NCBI RefSeq assembly: GCF_000003195.3 | Contig: NC_012874.2 | Span: 2,263,001 to 2,327,000, forward strand | Source of the DNA: Sorghum bicolor | Lineage: Eukaryota; Streptophyta; Magnoliopsida; Poales; Poaceae | DNA length: 64,000 nt | Direction: 5' to 3' | In this document: positions 22,924 through 36,186 of the stretch, one piece after another | Layout: each line of letters starts with the position of its first letter | Numbering within the stretch: position 1 is the first letter of the stretch | Notes under the pieces: model-generated | Seen by the model: only the letters and a program-made list of their open reading frames with translations | What the model was told of the DNA's origin: nothing | The model's database searches: none | Translations under genes and position numbers: made by a program

Positions 22924-23550
22924 TTATGGATACGTCATTTCGGAGCGGGGAGGCGTGTAGCCGCTGACGAGACCCTGGACGACGAGTATGGATGGGTACA
23001 TGACAGCCTTGGTGGGCAGCAGCTTGTCGGCGTCGGGGACGGCCTTCATCTCCGGCTGGCAGTCCCGGGAGAACTTCATGTCCATCTCGTCCATCCACGA
23101 AGAGATGTCGTACACGTACTCCACCTTGTTGTCGTCGCCCATGGCGGCCAGGGCCCTGATCTTGGCAAGCTTCTCGGGCTCCTTCTTGCCGGGGCCCGGC
23201 TCGAACTCCGCGGCCTGCTCCGCGCACTTGCCCAGCTTGTACTGCTTGGTGCCGTTGAGCTTCCGCAGCTCGGCGAGCAAGGACCGGAAGTTGGCCACCA
23301 TGAGCTCCGTGGCGGCGCCGATGACCCTGATGCTGCTGCCGTTGAAGCTCCCGGCCTCCGGCAGGAGGGAGTCGTAGCAGTGCCGCGCGATCACCTTTGG
23401 CATCACGCTAGGGCTGCACCGACCTTGGAGGAACTCCGCCGCCGCCGGAGACGCCGCCGCTGCTTCTGTCGTCGTCGTCGTCAAGGTGGCAGCGGCGGCG
23501 ACGACGATGAATGCAACGAGGCAAATTGCATTAGTCGACCTCATCATCAT
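22924..23550 (-). CDS. Secreted PMEI-like (invertase/pectin methylesterase inhibitor fold) protein
   Basis: This is an intronless frame of about 208 residues from the Met triplet at 23550 (an in-frame ATG at 23583 would add 11). It starts with a hydrophobic signal sequence (CLVAFIVVAAAATL), then an Ala/Thr stretch. The mature part begins RCSPSVMPKVIARHCYDSLL, with the two-cysteine hairpin typical of the PMEI/invertase-inhibitor family. Two more cysteines follow in LGKCAEQAAEF and SRDCQPEM, fitting the second conserved disulfide. Families with this fold bind and inhibit cell-wall pectin methylesterases or invertases, or have other apoplastic roles; the target cannot be inferred. The long charged insert before the last cysteine makes the assignment tentative. 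Its 3' flank is duplicated 1.8 kb further left. Confidence 0.75.
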   Translation of the reverse strand: MMMRSTNAICLVAFIVVAAAATLTTTTTEAAAASPAAAEFLQGRCSPSVMPKVIARHCYDSLLPEAGSFNGSSIRVIGAATELMVANFRSLLAELRKLNGTKQYKLGKCAEQAAEFEPGPGKKEPEKLAKIRALAAMGDDNKVEYVYDISSWMDEMDMKFSRDCQPEMKAVPDADKLLPTKAVMYPSILVVQGLVSGYTPPRSEMTYP

Positions 23551-23608
23551 CTTTGATGTATCTACAACTTCCGTCGTCTGCAAGTGTGTGTGACTGTAGA
23601 TCTCTCTC

Positions 23609-23629
23609 TACATATATATATATAAATAG
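23609..23629 (-). promoter_or_regulatory. TATA box of the PMEI-like gene
   Basis: The minus strand has CTATTTATATATATATA, 60-80 bp upstream of the chosen start at 23550 and closer to the alternative start at 23583. The short remaining leader is one reason to prefer the downstream Met. A GA microsatellite lies just above it (about 23630-23645). Confidence 0.5.
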
Positions 23630-23649
23630 AGGGAGAGAGAGAGGGCCTC

Positions 23650-24519
23650 AACCATTCTTTTCAAGGGAGGGTTGTGCTAGAATTACGCTGACCAACTCCA
23701 AATTTAATTAGTTTGAGATAGTGTTCTCTGGTTGCATGCAGGTCACCTCAGGACCACATCGGCGGCTTCGTCTACCTAAAAATAAAATTTCTGCCATGTT
23801 TTGTTATAAATTAATTATAGTTTAGAATATAATATATGTGTCTTCATTTTTTTATTAATATAGTTTTTTTTTCTTCTATTGCAACGCACGGACAATATTT
23901 GTTACTAGCAATAAAAATGCAGAACAAAGATTTCCGTGCGCTACTGCTGAACTAACATTAGCACATATGAGTATATGCTATATGCATATGTATGATACAC
24001 ATATCCCAGCCGTTTCTCTCTTTTGGAGTCTGGATGGAAGTCGCTTAATTGTTGCAGTCAAGCTGACGGAACTACTTCAGCCATATTGGAATTTCAGATT
24101 TCAGATTCTCGGTTAGACTGTAAGGCAATGCACTAGCTAGTAGTGGTTTATGCACAATATAAAAATTTCCACATTTCGGACAAAAATGCTGACACTTTAT
24201 AGGGAGGGGTATCTGAATGAACTTCTCATTCATTAAACGCCAATCTTTGACAAAGCAGTGTGATGCTACTTTGCTAGATATGACGAGCATTGCAAACGTA
24301 CTTACTAGCAGGTGTTACATGTTAGGGAAATAATGCATCTCTTTAAGTTGCAGTCTTGCAACAACAAACGGCGTGCTCATGGCTGATAACTGATAACGAA
24401 TAACTTTTCTTTTTCTGATGTCAATTAGGAGTGGAAAGACCCAACCTATGAATGAGGTAAAACACAAAACTACTGCTGCTATCTTATCACACAAGGCAGC
24501 AATCCCAGGTGTATATCGT
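23650..24519. other. Intergenic sequence between PMEI-like and splicing-factor genes
   Basis: No gene is seen. The left part is the upstream region of the PMEI-like gene; the right part would be the 3' untranslated region of the splicing-factor gene. Confidence 0.5.
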
Positions 24520-27500
24520 CTATGTTGACTCTTCTAACTCTTCTCCAAACCGATCCAGTCTTGACACCTCTGCATCGTAGTCACGGATAAGAGTATGGTT
24601 AACAGAGCCATCATCTTCGCTCGCATGGATTTGCCGCCCAGCAAACCTGCAAGGTAAGAAATGAGGACAAATGCTATCAGAACAGATCGATCATGGTGCA
24701 TAAATGCTAGATAATTAATCTTCTACGTGTAGACAAGCAAACATGCACAATTCCGAGGGCAACTCGGCATCTCTAATCAGACAAGTTTTCCGCAACATTT
24801 CACAGGAAAGCCAATGAAGAAATGATATAACAAATGGTTTGTGCTGGAAACAGACAAAAAGTGCAAGGTTGTGAGCCAAAAATTCCATTTCAGCCTCCCC
24901 GCTAACATCGCCACATCAGAAACAAAAGGGGGAAAGAATCGTGTGTGTTGAGTTGTTGACTTACCATCTGCCATTCATCTTCTCTATGCATTTGGCAGCA
25001 TCTTTCCTATCTTTGAATTTCACCAATACAACACCTTGTGGATGATTTTCACAAACCTGCATGCAGAAAACAACAAGCACATTAATCAATGTAACTGCAG
25101 CAGGTTAGTGGAAAACAGCAACAGGAACAGTTAAGGAAATTATGGCTGATCCATGCTGATTTGGCTTAATTTTAAAATATGCACCTCGTAATTATTATTG
25201 AAATGATGAAAAGTTTGTTTTGGAAACAGCTGGTCAAATCTGTTTTCTAGACAAATTTACAAAAAAGCTGTATATCTGGGATTAGGTGTACCTTGACATT
25301 ATCCACTGGACCGAACTTGATGCATTCCTCTCTAACATCAGTCTCAAGCTCAGAAAGAAGCTCTTCATCAGCCTGCAGGATATTCTTCGTTAATCCAATA
25401 GGAATGAAAATATAGTTGCTATGAAGCATGAACCTCATATGAACAATCTGAATGATCCAGTATGCAACCAAGTACAATTAAGTGCTGTCTCAGATCAAAA
25501 GAGCACATATTACAGGAGGCATCAAGCATATTTCAGCTACTTACTCTCAATTCTGCAGGAGTGAACATGTGCCGTAAAATTACTGTAGTAGGAATCATCA
25601 GCTTCTTATCATCATGCCCACCTAGTTAGAGGAAATTATCAAGAAAACAAATGAAATTAGACCCAATTCTTGAATCAGCTACATTATTTACAACAACTAC
25701 CAAAAAACAGCAATCCAAATTACCCCATCCAAGCATTTTGTCTTCGACCTTTTTGATCTTCCTTTTCTTTTGCTTGTCAGTTTTCTTTGAAATGAAAACA
25801 TCACCTGAAACACATGTGATGGCATCAGTGACAAGTTTTGTAGCTGATGGCACATAGAGTATTTGGTTTTAGTATCATGAAACAATACCTTTCTGCTCAA
25901 ATTTGGCTGGACTTACAGACATAGGAATCTTAACACCAGGACGGAATGATGTCCCATCCAACAATTGAACCGCTAAAGCTACAGAAGGCTCCTAAATCAT
26001 TGGAAAAAGAAGGCACGTCAAAAGAAATGCATAATGAGTCCAAATAATCTGAGCAAGTTAACAAGGTGATACCTTGAAATATGTCACCAACGCATCACCC
26101 TTCTTCCTGCCGGTTTCCTTATCAGTATAGATCTTCACCCGTGGCTTTTTAGTCTCTGGGTCCTGTATTATGAATTATCATTTATCAGCATTTAAAGGTG
26201 TCTAAATGCATCAAAGTTCAGGAAAGAAATATAACTGCCACAGCACAAGCCATATGCTTTTATAACATATATAACATATTACTAATAAAGCAATACCTAC
26301 TCGAAATAAAATATCACATAAATATTGTATTTTTTCAGTTTATTTAAGGCATCCACAACATTTCAACAATTAATATTATCCATCTATGACGGCCAATGGA
26401 AAGCTGTACCAATATCTAGTACAATGCATGCTGCAAGGACAACTGAAATTCGTTAAATGCTTGGTTCGACAGTAAAATACATAATTGCTGAGTTGAACAG
26501 TTTGCAATAATGAACAGCAGTGACATGATTAATCCAAGTTCCAAGGTCCCAAGATTCTGATAAGTTAAATTACAAAGTTCCTTTGCCAGTATTCCAATTA
26601 GTTACATTCTCAGATGGCAACTATATATTAGTCCAAATACTGAAAAAACTAATTCTTTTCACGGTGAAAAATATCAAAACAACATCAAGAATGAATGATA
26701 CAACACAACAATTTTCTCTGCAACACAGCAGAGTAAAAGCATACCTCCTTTATTATTCCACACTTGGAAAATACCTCCACAATCTGCAAAAGAAATCCAG
26801 CATCAGAAGTTCAGAACAAGTAATTTTTAAATAACCAATTAATTAAGAATTTGTTACATGATCATTGAACAAAATGATCTCCATAAGAGAAATGAAATGT
26901 AGAATTAGTTGATAGAAGCAATTTACCTCCTCAGCCGTGACATCATCAGGCAAACCAGTTACATAGACATGTGTGTTGACTTTGAGATCAAACCAACTTT
27001 CTGGAGGTTTGTTAGCTTCCTACCACAGAAGTTCAATAGGTTACATGAAGACTAGAATTAACATGCACAAACTTATAAAGAACTCCAAGAATGACTTGGA
27101 AACTATACCTTTTTCTCAGCTGGCTTCTCAGAAGATTTCCGCTTCTTGTCTCCTCTTGTTTCTGCTTTATCTGATCCCTTGTTTTTGCTTTCAGATAGAG
27201 TGTTGATTTCTTCTAGTGCAGAAGGACCCAGGATATCTGGTGCCTGAAATACTTCTTCCTCAAGTGCAAAAGTCATCTCTTCAACAGCATAATTTTCCTT
27301 GCTACCAGATGCATCATTCTATAAAGACATACAGGATACAGGAAGAGAAAATTGTTGTAAAAAATGATGAGAGGAAAACAGTATTAAGAAGGCGAGTTTT
27401 TCCTCAAAAGAATACAGCGGAACATGAAATGTAATGGATAACTCCCAATGTATATACCATTATTATTGCCAACATAACCAATAGATCAAAGCAATGCTAA

Positions 27501-28909
27501 GTACATTAGCAACAAAACCACAACTTAGTATTTGGTGGGACAAACATAGTTGTTTTTTTCTTGTATTAAAACTTCCAAAAAAGGTGAAAACTAACACACC
27601 CATTGGTGTCTTCAATGTTCAGCAAACTACAAGTATCATGGTCATACGCAAGAAACCAATGAGATAGTAAGCTCGAGAATAAAGAAAGGTTGATTTATAT
27701 GAATAGATGGTTTCAGTCCTCAAGGCTATGAGACAGTAAAGAACAGAGCTCAGGTCAATTAAAGCTCTTGCAAATCTCACATGAGTGAGAATACTAAAGG
27801 TTCTCCAAGCATAAATTTCCAAACTAGTACAATGCTTCAAATGTTAAATAAGTTAACAAGAACTTCTGAGTTTACTATGTGGCGGGTGATACTTTCCATT
27901 AGTCTGTTGTACCACATATTAACAGATAAATTGAAGAAATGATATGTAAGTCTACACAATACACATCTGATACTAGTTTTTATTAGATGATCTACACTGA
28001 TAATTCATAAAGAAAGTACAGAAGATCAAGGCTCTAAGCCAGGAGACTGTCATGAATTCATGGTGAAAAGTCATGCAATCAACTGATGGATCTAAGCAGT
28101 TTATTTATCTAGGGAAGGAAAAGACAGATTATCAGTACTTACTTGAGGAACCCATGCCCTCAAAGTACGGTCCCATTTGTAAATGGTGCCATCATCATCA
28201 GTAAATTCTTCCTCCCCATCCGGCGGGGTTGCTGGCCGCTCATCATCTTGCTGGTCCACATCTGCCTCGGCTTCGGTAACCTCCTTCTGAAATTTCTCAA
28301 AATCATCATCAACATCTGGAGCATCTGCACATAATAAGTTCAATGAATGATAAGAAAACCTTACAAAATTTCCATTACAGGTACAATACAAGACTACAAG
28401 GCAATAACATATAACCTTGTTTAGATTGATCCTTTGATGTGACTGCAGATTGTAACTCAGGGATGGACGAGAGTGGCATCCATTCCTTCCTCCCTTCTGC
28501 CCAGAGCATCGTGCTCTCATTGAGATAACCGTTTGCAAAATGTTCTGCAATGGGAGCAACATTTGTTTCATTCAGAATATTATTTGGGGAAAAGAAGGAA
28601 CACAATTATTCACCTTGAAAAGAGTGGAAACGAAATCCTCTTGGCGAGATACCCAACCCGATTATTAAACTTCAGAGAAAACAAGAATAAAACGGGCAAG
28701 AAGCTTGATTTTCAGGACAGACTGAACCCTAAGGCCGACCTCACAGAGAAAACTCAGAACTCGAAACGCACTAAATTGCTAGGAGGGTGAAGGAAACAGT
28801 CACCTTGAAGCTCAGCGAGCGCGTAGGGTCCGACGCTCTCCTGGTTCGGGCCGAGCACGTACCAGCCCACCTCGGTGGCGGCGACGGCGGCCGCACCGCT
28901 GGTCTCCAT
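24520..28909 (-). CDS. Tat-SF1 / CUS2-type splicing factor with GYF-like domain
   Basis: This is a homologue of HIV Tat-specific factor 1 and yeast Cus2, which act with the U2 snRNP in the nucleus. Thirteen exons join in frame to 469 residues: 28804-28909, 28416-28544, 28143-28324, 27109-27318, 26927-27019, 26745-26783, 26073-26162, 25889-25991, 25724-25804, 25545-25621, 25292-25372, 24965-25056 and 24520-24646. Residues 14-65 form a GYF-like domain ([20 protein letters not shown] then [18 protein letters not shown]). An acidic linker follows. RRM1 runs from about 225, with HVYVTGLP and [11 protein letters not shown] basic [13 protein letters not shown] block follows. RRM2 spans about 355-450 and includes NGRWFAGRQI, the R-x-F signature of U2AF-homology motifs. 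The start has Kozak-like CCATGG context. Confidence 0.94.
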
Positions 28910-29180
28910 GGGCACCCAAGCCGGAAGAGAAGGGGGAGGAGGAAGCGTCTGGGTACTTGGCGAAGGAAGGGGGTGCTAGTTCATGGAAACCGGCGCGGGC
29001 GGCGGGGGAGGAATGCGGGGGCGGGTGGCCGGAGAGGGGCGCGGCGGGAGCCGGGAGCACGGCGGGTCTCGCCGTCTCGGCGAAGGCTCGAGAAGTACCT
29101 ATCTGGACGGCTCAGATGGCCCCGACCCTCGCGATCCAATGGCTAGGGTTCATTCTGTTACCGATATCTGCACGCCTGCA

Positions 29181-29190
29181 CTATTTATAT
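29181..29190 (-). promoter_or_regulatory. Possible TATA box of the splicing-factor gene
   Basis: The minus strand reads ATATAAATAG, about 270 bp upstream of the start codon. It is a motif match only. Confidence 0.3.
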
Positions 29191-29194
29191 TTCC

Positions 29195-30100
29195 GTTTTC
29201 AAATCTGCATTTTTTTTTTGTTGACAAGTCAAATCTGCATTGTACACCGACCTTTTGTAGCATCCTCCGTATAAAAAAAATGCAATCCTTGTTTTTCAGT
29301 AAGGTCAAACAATTTTAAATATGACTAAATTTACAAAAGAAAATTATAATACTAACATTTATAAAAATATGAGATAAGTATAGTCAAATTAACCATGGAA
29401 TACATTTAAATAATAGTAGATAAAACATAAATAATGATACTACTTTTCACGGAGCATATACTTAGTTAAACTTAAACAAATTTGACTTAGTTGAAATCTA
29501 GAACTAGACTCTTTTTTTTGGATAAAGGGAGTACTTCTTTTTTTTTACCAAAATACTCAGATGTTTTCAAATAGAAAAAATCTGTGTGCATATTGCGCTG
29601 CTAGACGGGTTTTAAATTTGATGCATGAAAATAAACTCATGATCATAGTTCAGTACATTAAAGAATGAGAAATGAATCCAACAAAACGAAGGTAGTAAGG
29701 AAATCTGAGAACTGTTAGACTAGGTGGTTGCATATCACAAAAAGTTTGAATCTTAATAAGATACATGTGCACCTTGAAAAAGGAATGAAATACTATTCAT
29801 ATTGGGCACGCATTTGAATGCACTAGTTCGTGTGCCTTTCTCTGCTCAAATTATATTCGATCCATTTCCAGCCATATAGATCACCGACATCACGGCAACT
29901 TGTTACATCAGCAAATCCCTAATACACGGTGTTCGCTGCACACAGCTTCTGATCAGCAATGGAAAAACATACAAGACGCTGCTTCATTGTATTCTGTATA
30001 GTTCATATTGTACACAAAATATTAAGCCGACAGGCGCCAGTAGTGCCATGCTCCTCGTCTCTCAAAGTTGTTGATGGTAGGGGAGGGTCCTATACCCGAG
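29195..30100. other. Intergenic region with a Stowaway-like remnant
   Basis: No gene is seen. From about 29262 ('cctccgtataaaaaaaatgc') to 29533 ('ggataaagggagtac') the sequence looks like a degenerate Stowaway-type element by its ends. No intact TA duplication could be confirmed. Confidence 0.4.
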
Positions 30101-30102
30101 GT

Positions 30103-32833
30103 CTAGATGGTGCTGATATCAACTTTGCTCTTAACAATTTGGAAGGCAGGAGTAACCCAGCTGCCACAGTTGCACTGTATTCCTGCCCAGTTGAAGTATC
30201 CCAACCGAGCTCCGCAGTGGATGCATGATAGCTTTCCTTCCAAAGCACCGTCTTCTACTGCTTGGTGAACAAAGGCAGGTGAAACCGTGTAAGGTTTAGT
30301 TAACAAAAGGATGGGGCAATAAAATCGCGCAACTAAGACCAAACAGGTGTACAACTGCTCAAACATCAAGTATATATATATATACACACACACGGCAACG
30401 CTATTCTACACCCTAGGTGTAGAATATTATTCAATGGGAAACAACCATATGTGCAAGGCTTCTATGATATGTTTTTTTCGCAACACAAATAGCTATTTCA
30501 TAGGCCATACAGATTCATATTCCCGAGGAAGGTAATAACAACAGCCTACCTGGAGTCATCCATTTCAGAGGTTCAACGAACAAAGATGAGCAATCTTGTT
30601 CTTTGTTGTTGTATGGATGACCACTCTTCCTTCGGTTCCAATCAAAGCAAGATTCACCCTCACCAGGAACATGACTTACAACATTGTCCTCTACAGCAAT
30701 AACTCTCCTGCATTTCCTGCAGCGGTAAGCTGTTTTACGTTGCTCAACCTTTGAAGAATCTTGACAAGAGCCAGACTGTGGAGAAAGGCCAGGGTCATCT
30801 TCAAACATATAGCTGCTTATTTTCTCCCCAAATTTGTAGGATTGACCTGCAAGAGAAAACACAAGCTAGGTTACAGAATACATGTTTGTTGAAATAAATT
30901 GAAACTAGAGGTACTTTTGTACTTGCATTAAATCAAGAATGTCCTCACACGCTCATAACAATGCAGCAAACAGATCTATAAGGAATAACGTAATAAGAAA
31001 AATTACATGGTAAAAGATGCACCAAGCGTACTACTGCCTCATAATGAATAAGGATTATTATTTACTAATGACCAAATTTATTTGATGACCTGATAGTATT
31101 GTTGAATGCTCAAACTTCTAACAGATTAAGACTGATCTCAACTATTTAGAGAGGAAAAAAAATACTGAAACACATTTTTATTCATTTCAGGTGCAGCTAC
31201 ATATACAAAATCCTAACCGTACAGCACTTCATATTGATACATAAGTGCAGGTAGAAGTTCGTTGGTAACAAGACAAATTATCAAGGAAAAAAACATTTGA
31301 ATGCTCTGCAGCATGAATCAGGGATCGCTCTGGAAGAACATGCTTTCAATCTAAAGGTATCAGAACACAAACTGATTTTATATCGACTGCCACTTGTGCA
31401 CCATTGAAATACACGAGGAAGACATTTCATGATTCAGTGTCAACAAGTTTACTTTTGAAAGCATGTATTGGTCTATTGGTCTACCTAAACCACACATGGG
31501 CAAACTGACACTATTTTCAGTGAGAGTAGTCAAGGAGGGATCAAACAAATAAAACATAGAGAATACCCCGTGGAAACTGGAAGGCCTATTTACTCTGTCA
31601 CGGCAACTAGAGAACTAGTAAACACCACTCTAAACAAAATGGATCAGGACTAACCTAACACTTTTAAGCGGAATTTCTTGTACAAAGGACTTGAAGTGTC
31701 AACTTTGAAGCCCATTTCTTCAAATAATTTCAGCTGCAGGGCACAGAATGTTCAGCTAAGCAACAAACACTACAGAAGTTCATATGCTGCATTGCTGCCA
31801 GCAGCTCATGAGCAAATCTCACCTGGTCAAGAAAGCCATCGTTCGGGCATGCCGACTCTGAAATCTCCTTCAAAGCTTCTAATGCATCTGCGAAGAAAAA
31901 AGGCAACATGAGTAAAATTCAAGTACAGGAGATGAAAAGATACATGTTCTCTTTCCAGGAAAAGAGAGTTCAGACCTTCAAGAGATTTCTGTTCTGATCT
32001 CATAAGGTAAGCAACAATGATGGAAGCACTGCAGTAAGTTTGAAATAAATTATGAATAAATACACAAAGATGCAAAAAGGAGTTGACAGTATTACAAGTG
32101 AACAGGTTTGTGCAAATCAATTTACTAGATAGAAACGCTACATGGGTAAGTCCAATTCTGATTCTCAAATGTCAAGCAGGCAGCAGCCTACTCAAAGCGG
32201 TTTGTGTCACAAACATTCAGTACATTCAGTTTACACCAATTGGTTTGGTCAAATTTCATATCTGCAAATGAGCAAACCACATTCCGACATTTGTACTGCT
32301 ATGTTATCACTACCACATGCCGAACCTAATTCCATTGCTAAACATGACTGTTCCGAAATATAAATCCTAACTTCATCCAAAAAATAAATCGAAAATGACA
32401 ACGCTGCAGACGCCTACCTCCTCGACACCCCAGCAAAGCAATGTACGAGCACATTCCCGACCTTCCTGCCCTCATCGATGAAATCAAGGCAGGGCTCGAG
32501 GCGGTCGAGCAGGTCCTCCTCCTCGGTGTCCCGCAGCGGCACGGCCATGCGCGTGACCCGCAGCCCCTGGCCCGCGCGCTCCACCACCCGCATCAGCGTC
32601 CCGGGGGCCACGGCTGCGGTCGGCGGCGCGCCCTTCTCGCCGGCGACGACGCGGCGGACCTCCTCGGTGGGAATCGAGGGGCCTGGGCGGCAGTCGGTGA
32701 TGAAGGAGATGGAGGCGGAGCTGACCACGGAGAGGACGTGGGTGAAGTGCGGCGTGGGGGACGACTCCGTGAGGGCGGCGATGGCGTCTTTGATGTCGCC
32801 GAAGTAGAGCCGCTCGCGGACGAGGTGCGGCAT
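30103..32833 (-). CDS. DUSP12: Dual-specificity phosphatase, DUSP12/YVH1 type with C-terminal zinc-binding domain
   Basis: Six exons join in frame to 354 residues: 32418-32833, 31976-32028, 31823-31887, 31655-31733, 30550-30846 and 30103-30257. The catalytic loop is HCFAGVSRSAS, with C132 as nucleophile and R138, and is completed across the first splice junction. D102 in PLRDTEEED is the likely general acid. The C-terminal half has paired cysteines in YRCRKCRR, SCIHCG and CNCGSW plus histidines, matching the zinc-binding domain of YVH1. In yeast and animals this family links phosphatase signalling to 60S ribosome maturation (release of Mrt4). The N-terminal catalytic domain has a long, grass-like Pro/Ala insert in exon 1. 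The start is the only ATG before the conserved ERLYFGDI block. Confidence 0.93.
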
Positions 32834-32869
32834 GGCGGCGGCCGGCGGAGGAGGCGGAGACCGCCGGTG

Positions 32870-35800
32870 GGAGTCAGTGAAATCTGCCGAGTGGAGGAAG
32901 AGTGGAAGACCTAGTTTTTCTTTTTCAAAGAATCATTTTGTTTTTTGTTTTTACCGTATAACCCCTAACTTCAATCGTGATTATCATTAACCCAACCCCC
33001 AAATTACTGCGTGCACATGATTTAGGCGCTTGCGCTTCCTGCAGCTGCTGCTTTGGCCGTAAAAATGAACTGGATTACACTGTAAACATATAGCTACAGC
33101 CTGCAAACAGTCATAGCGAAATAAACACAGTCGATCATGTTGAAAACAACAAGTGAAAAAAAAGAACTCACATGCTACTGCCAAAGATAAAGACCGCACA
33201 ACGGCGGTAGGGTTAGGTGTTTCGACAATTATGATGATGTTTTCATGAGAACTTGTTTTATTTCCTAATAAGACGCTATATGATTAAAGGTGATTGATTG
33301 ATAAATAGAAAATGTTAATATAAAAGTAAGTTTTCTCCTCTAAAATTTATTATATTTGAAAATAAATTTTAAACGCTAAAATACAATATATTACACGATG
33401 CAGGGGTAAGAGGCTAAGTGCTTAGGTGACATACTGTTTCTCACCTGCACGCGACCTAAGGCCGCAAAACAGGCAGGGGCGCTGCATGACAAACATGATC
33501 TTAGGATGATTTGTTTCTTTAATTGTTGATCATGATTTTCATTTTTTTAATATTTTAGTTACTCAGGCTATGATTTGTTGAAACTCTTACCTCCTACGAG
33601 GTAAGGTATGTACCAGCAAATATCTCATTCTATGGTTGAATATCAAGATATATGTATTGTCTTTTGCTTGTTTAAAATTGTTGTTGTTTACACAGTACAT
33701 ACATATTGATCTTTTGCAATGCTTATCTTCTGTGCAAGTGGGTGGGGGAAGAAATATGTAGTGCAAACCATGAGAACTCATAAAAAACTGTATTTTGATT
33801 GCTCAAATATGAGATGAATTTGTATCCTATAGGTGAATAATAAATTCAGTGGCCTTTGTTATAGTTGGGATTCCCTCACTTTTATAAAACGAGATTGAAT
33901 TCTAACTTTTGTGACAAATACATCAATCTTTTTTGAACATGCATTGCATCAATTTTTTAAGCCATAGAAATATGTTTTTGATTTATTTTTAATGAAGTAC
34001 TTCAAATTTAATAAAATTAACTTTGGAATTAATATGGACTGTAGCGTTAGCATGGACAAATATACCTACTAATTTCCAGAAAAGGCGACCACAGGGCAAC
34101 AAGTAAGGTTAATGACCTATTGTCAGTTTATCAGTGACAAATAAAGCAACCAGGAAACATAGCCAGAGGCTCGGTTCCTAACTACACGAAAAAGGCGCCA
34201 CTAAACAGGGAAGAATCTAGTCCAGGCTTTGAGTTGGTACTTCAAAAAGCGAGAAATGCTAGTGGGAAACCACAAAACCCCTTGGGCAAGGCCTCGTTTA
34301 GTTCCGAAAAGATTTTGGATTTCGGTACTGTAGCACTTTCGTTTGTTTGTGACAAATATTATCCAATTATGGACTAACTAGGATCAAAAGATTCGTCTCG
34401 CGATTTCCAGCTAAACTGTGTAATTAGTTTTTGCTTTCGTCTATATTTAATGATTCATGCATGTGCCGCAAGATTCGATGTGACGGGAAATCTTAAAAAC
34501 TTTTTGCTTTTTTTGTTGAACTAAACAAGGCCGTAGCCAGAAAATTGAACGACGAACCAAATTCCTAAATCTTTTCTTTTTCTGAAAAACAGTGAATATG
34601 CAGCTGGTACTTACATCCTGGTAGTCTCTCCTCGCGGGCGTCCCGATAAAACTAGCTCTTTTGTTTACTTAGCCAAAAGCTGTTTTTCATAATAAATCAT
34701 TAAACAATACTTTTAACTATAACTTTTCAACCAAATAAACAAAAAAGTTTTTTCTTTTTACTTTTTTTTTTCCTTTTGTGGTGGACCAGTGGTAGTATTC
34801 TGTGAGCTAGGATAAGCTACTTTTTTAAGCTTCATCCTAACTCAAGTCTTTGTAAAAGGAGAAGAAAAATAGCTTTACCCGTGAATTTGTTTTAGAAAAA
34901 AGTGTTTAGCAAAAAAAAGAGCTTACAACAGTTTATAAAGTTGCGCAAAAAAGACCCTTTGTATACTAAAGAATGTTATTTAGGAGAGCGATAGGTTCTT
35001 TAAAGTCTAACTTTGACTCATTATTTTAATATAAAAATATTTATCAAAAATGGTATATATATATATATAAAAATATTTTTGAAGATAAATCTATTCATAT
35101 GGTTTTTATAAAAAAATTAAACAACTTAAAAGTTATTACCCGCTTAATGCCAAGAAGGCACTAAAAGCTTCTGCCATTGGCCTTTGCGCACTAGAATCTG
35201 TCGTCTTCCATGGGATAGCTATAGCGAGTTGCAAGAAAGCTTTTGCTGATGATGCCGTTGCTTGGCCGTATCTTATCATTGCTTTCGCTAGCCCAGGAAC
35301 ATCATCGTTGCTGGCTGCGCATGCCAAAAGCCCAAACTTTTGTTTCGATGGACAAAAGCCAAAACTTTACCAGTCTGACTCCCCAGTCCCGACAGGCCGA
35401 CACTATCATATCATATTCTGCGGCACCATTTCCTGGACCATATCCTTTTGGTCAAGCCTTTCTTTGCAATTAGAAAAAGGCTATTCTAGGTTCTGTTTAG
35501 TTTCCACGCAATAGTTAACCTAATGAATCTATCATTAACCACAATGGATTAATTAATTTTAATAAATTTACCGCTCGGTTTTCAGATATGTTATGTAATT
35601 AGTAATTAGTTTTTTAATTAGTATCGAAACACTCATTCTATCATCATTCCATAAAATATCCGAAATAACAATCAAAAACTTTTCGACTGCAAATTAAACA
35701 AAGCTTAATGTACTCCTACAGTCCAACTGCTACCTAGTGGAATCTCTACAGGTGAATGAAATTCGTAGAGTTGACACTTTCAGCACTGTCAGCACACAAT

Positions 35801-36186
35801 AGTAGTAGCACGTCGACTACACACATTCAGATTTCAGACAGCATGAAACAAGATAAATTTTGCTCGATTCTTGAATCGACCTCACCAAATAAGTTGACAG
35901 ATACCAATGCCTCACACAGATTAGATCTCTGTCATCGGAACTATCTTTCGGTGTCTCTAGCTAGCTAAGTGCTACGTAATGCTCATCAGAAATTCAGGTT
36001 CGAATGCTTCCATCTGAGATGATACTACTACATCAGAGATGCTATTGCTGTCAGCGGTACGATTACCCGCTGCTAACCTAGCAAGATCCTAGCAGGATTA
36101 CTACCCAAACAAAATGATGCGAAGGTCTTGGGTCAGACCGTCAGTCACAATGTAGCATGGTGCATTTGCACACTGAAGTGAGAGGT
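32870..36186. other. Long AT-rich intergenic region with MITE remnants
   Basis: No supported gene is seen in 3.3 kb. It contains one GGCC-type element (34290-34532) and a related but diverged block at about 35487-35706 ('ttctgtttagtttccacgc' to 'aaattaaacaaagctta'). A frame open on both strands lies at about 35136-35480 without recognisable domains. Poly-T and AT runs lie around 34740-35120. From about 35710 the sequence is probably 3' flank of the PIN gene. Confidence 0.5.
34290..34532. mobile_element. GGCC-type Tourist-like MITE
   Basis: The ends are GGCCTCGTTTAGTTCC and the inverted GAACTAAACAAGGCC, with the family interior 'gcactttcgtttgt' and 'ttcgtctcgcgattt'. Confidence 0.75.

Noticed and set aside
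32418..32440. Apparent extra arginine and stop in the phosphatase catalytic loop
   Set aside because: The unspliced frame reads an extra Arg and a stop, but joining at the canonical donor gives the normal HCFAGVSRSAS loop.
35136..35480. Open frames on both strands rich in Ala, Ser and Lys
   Set aside because: No domain, splice partner or start context is visible; a captured gene fragment is possible but not supported.
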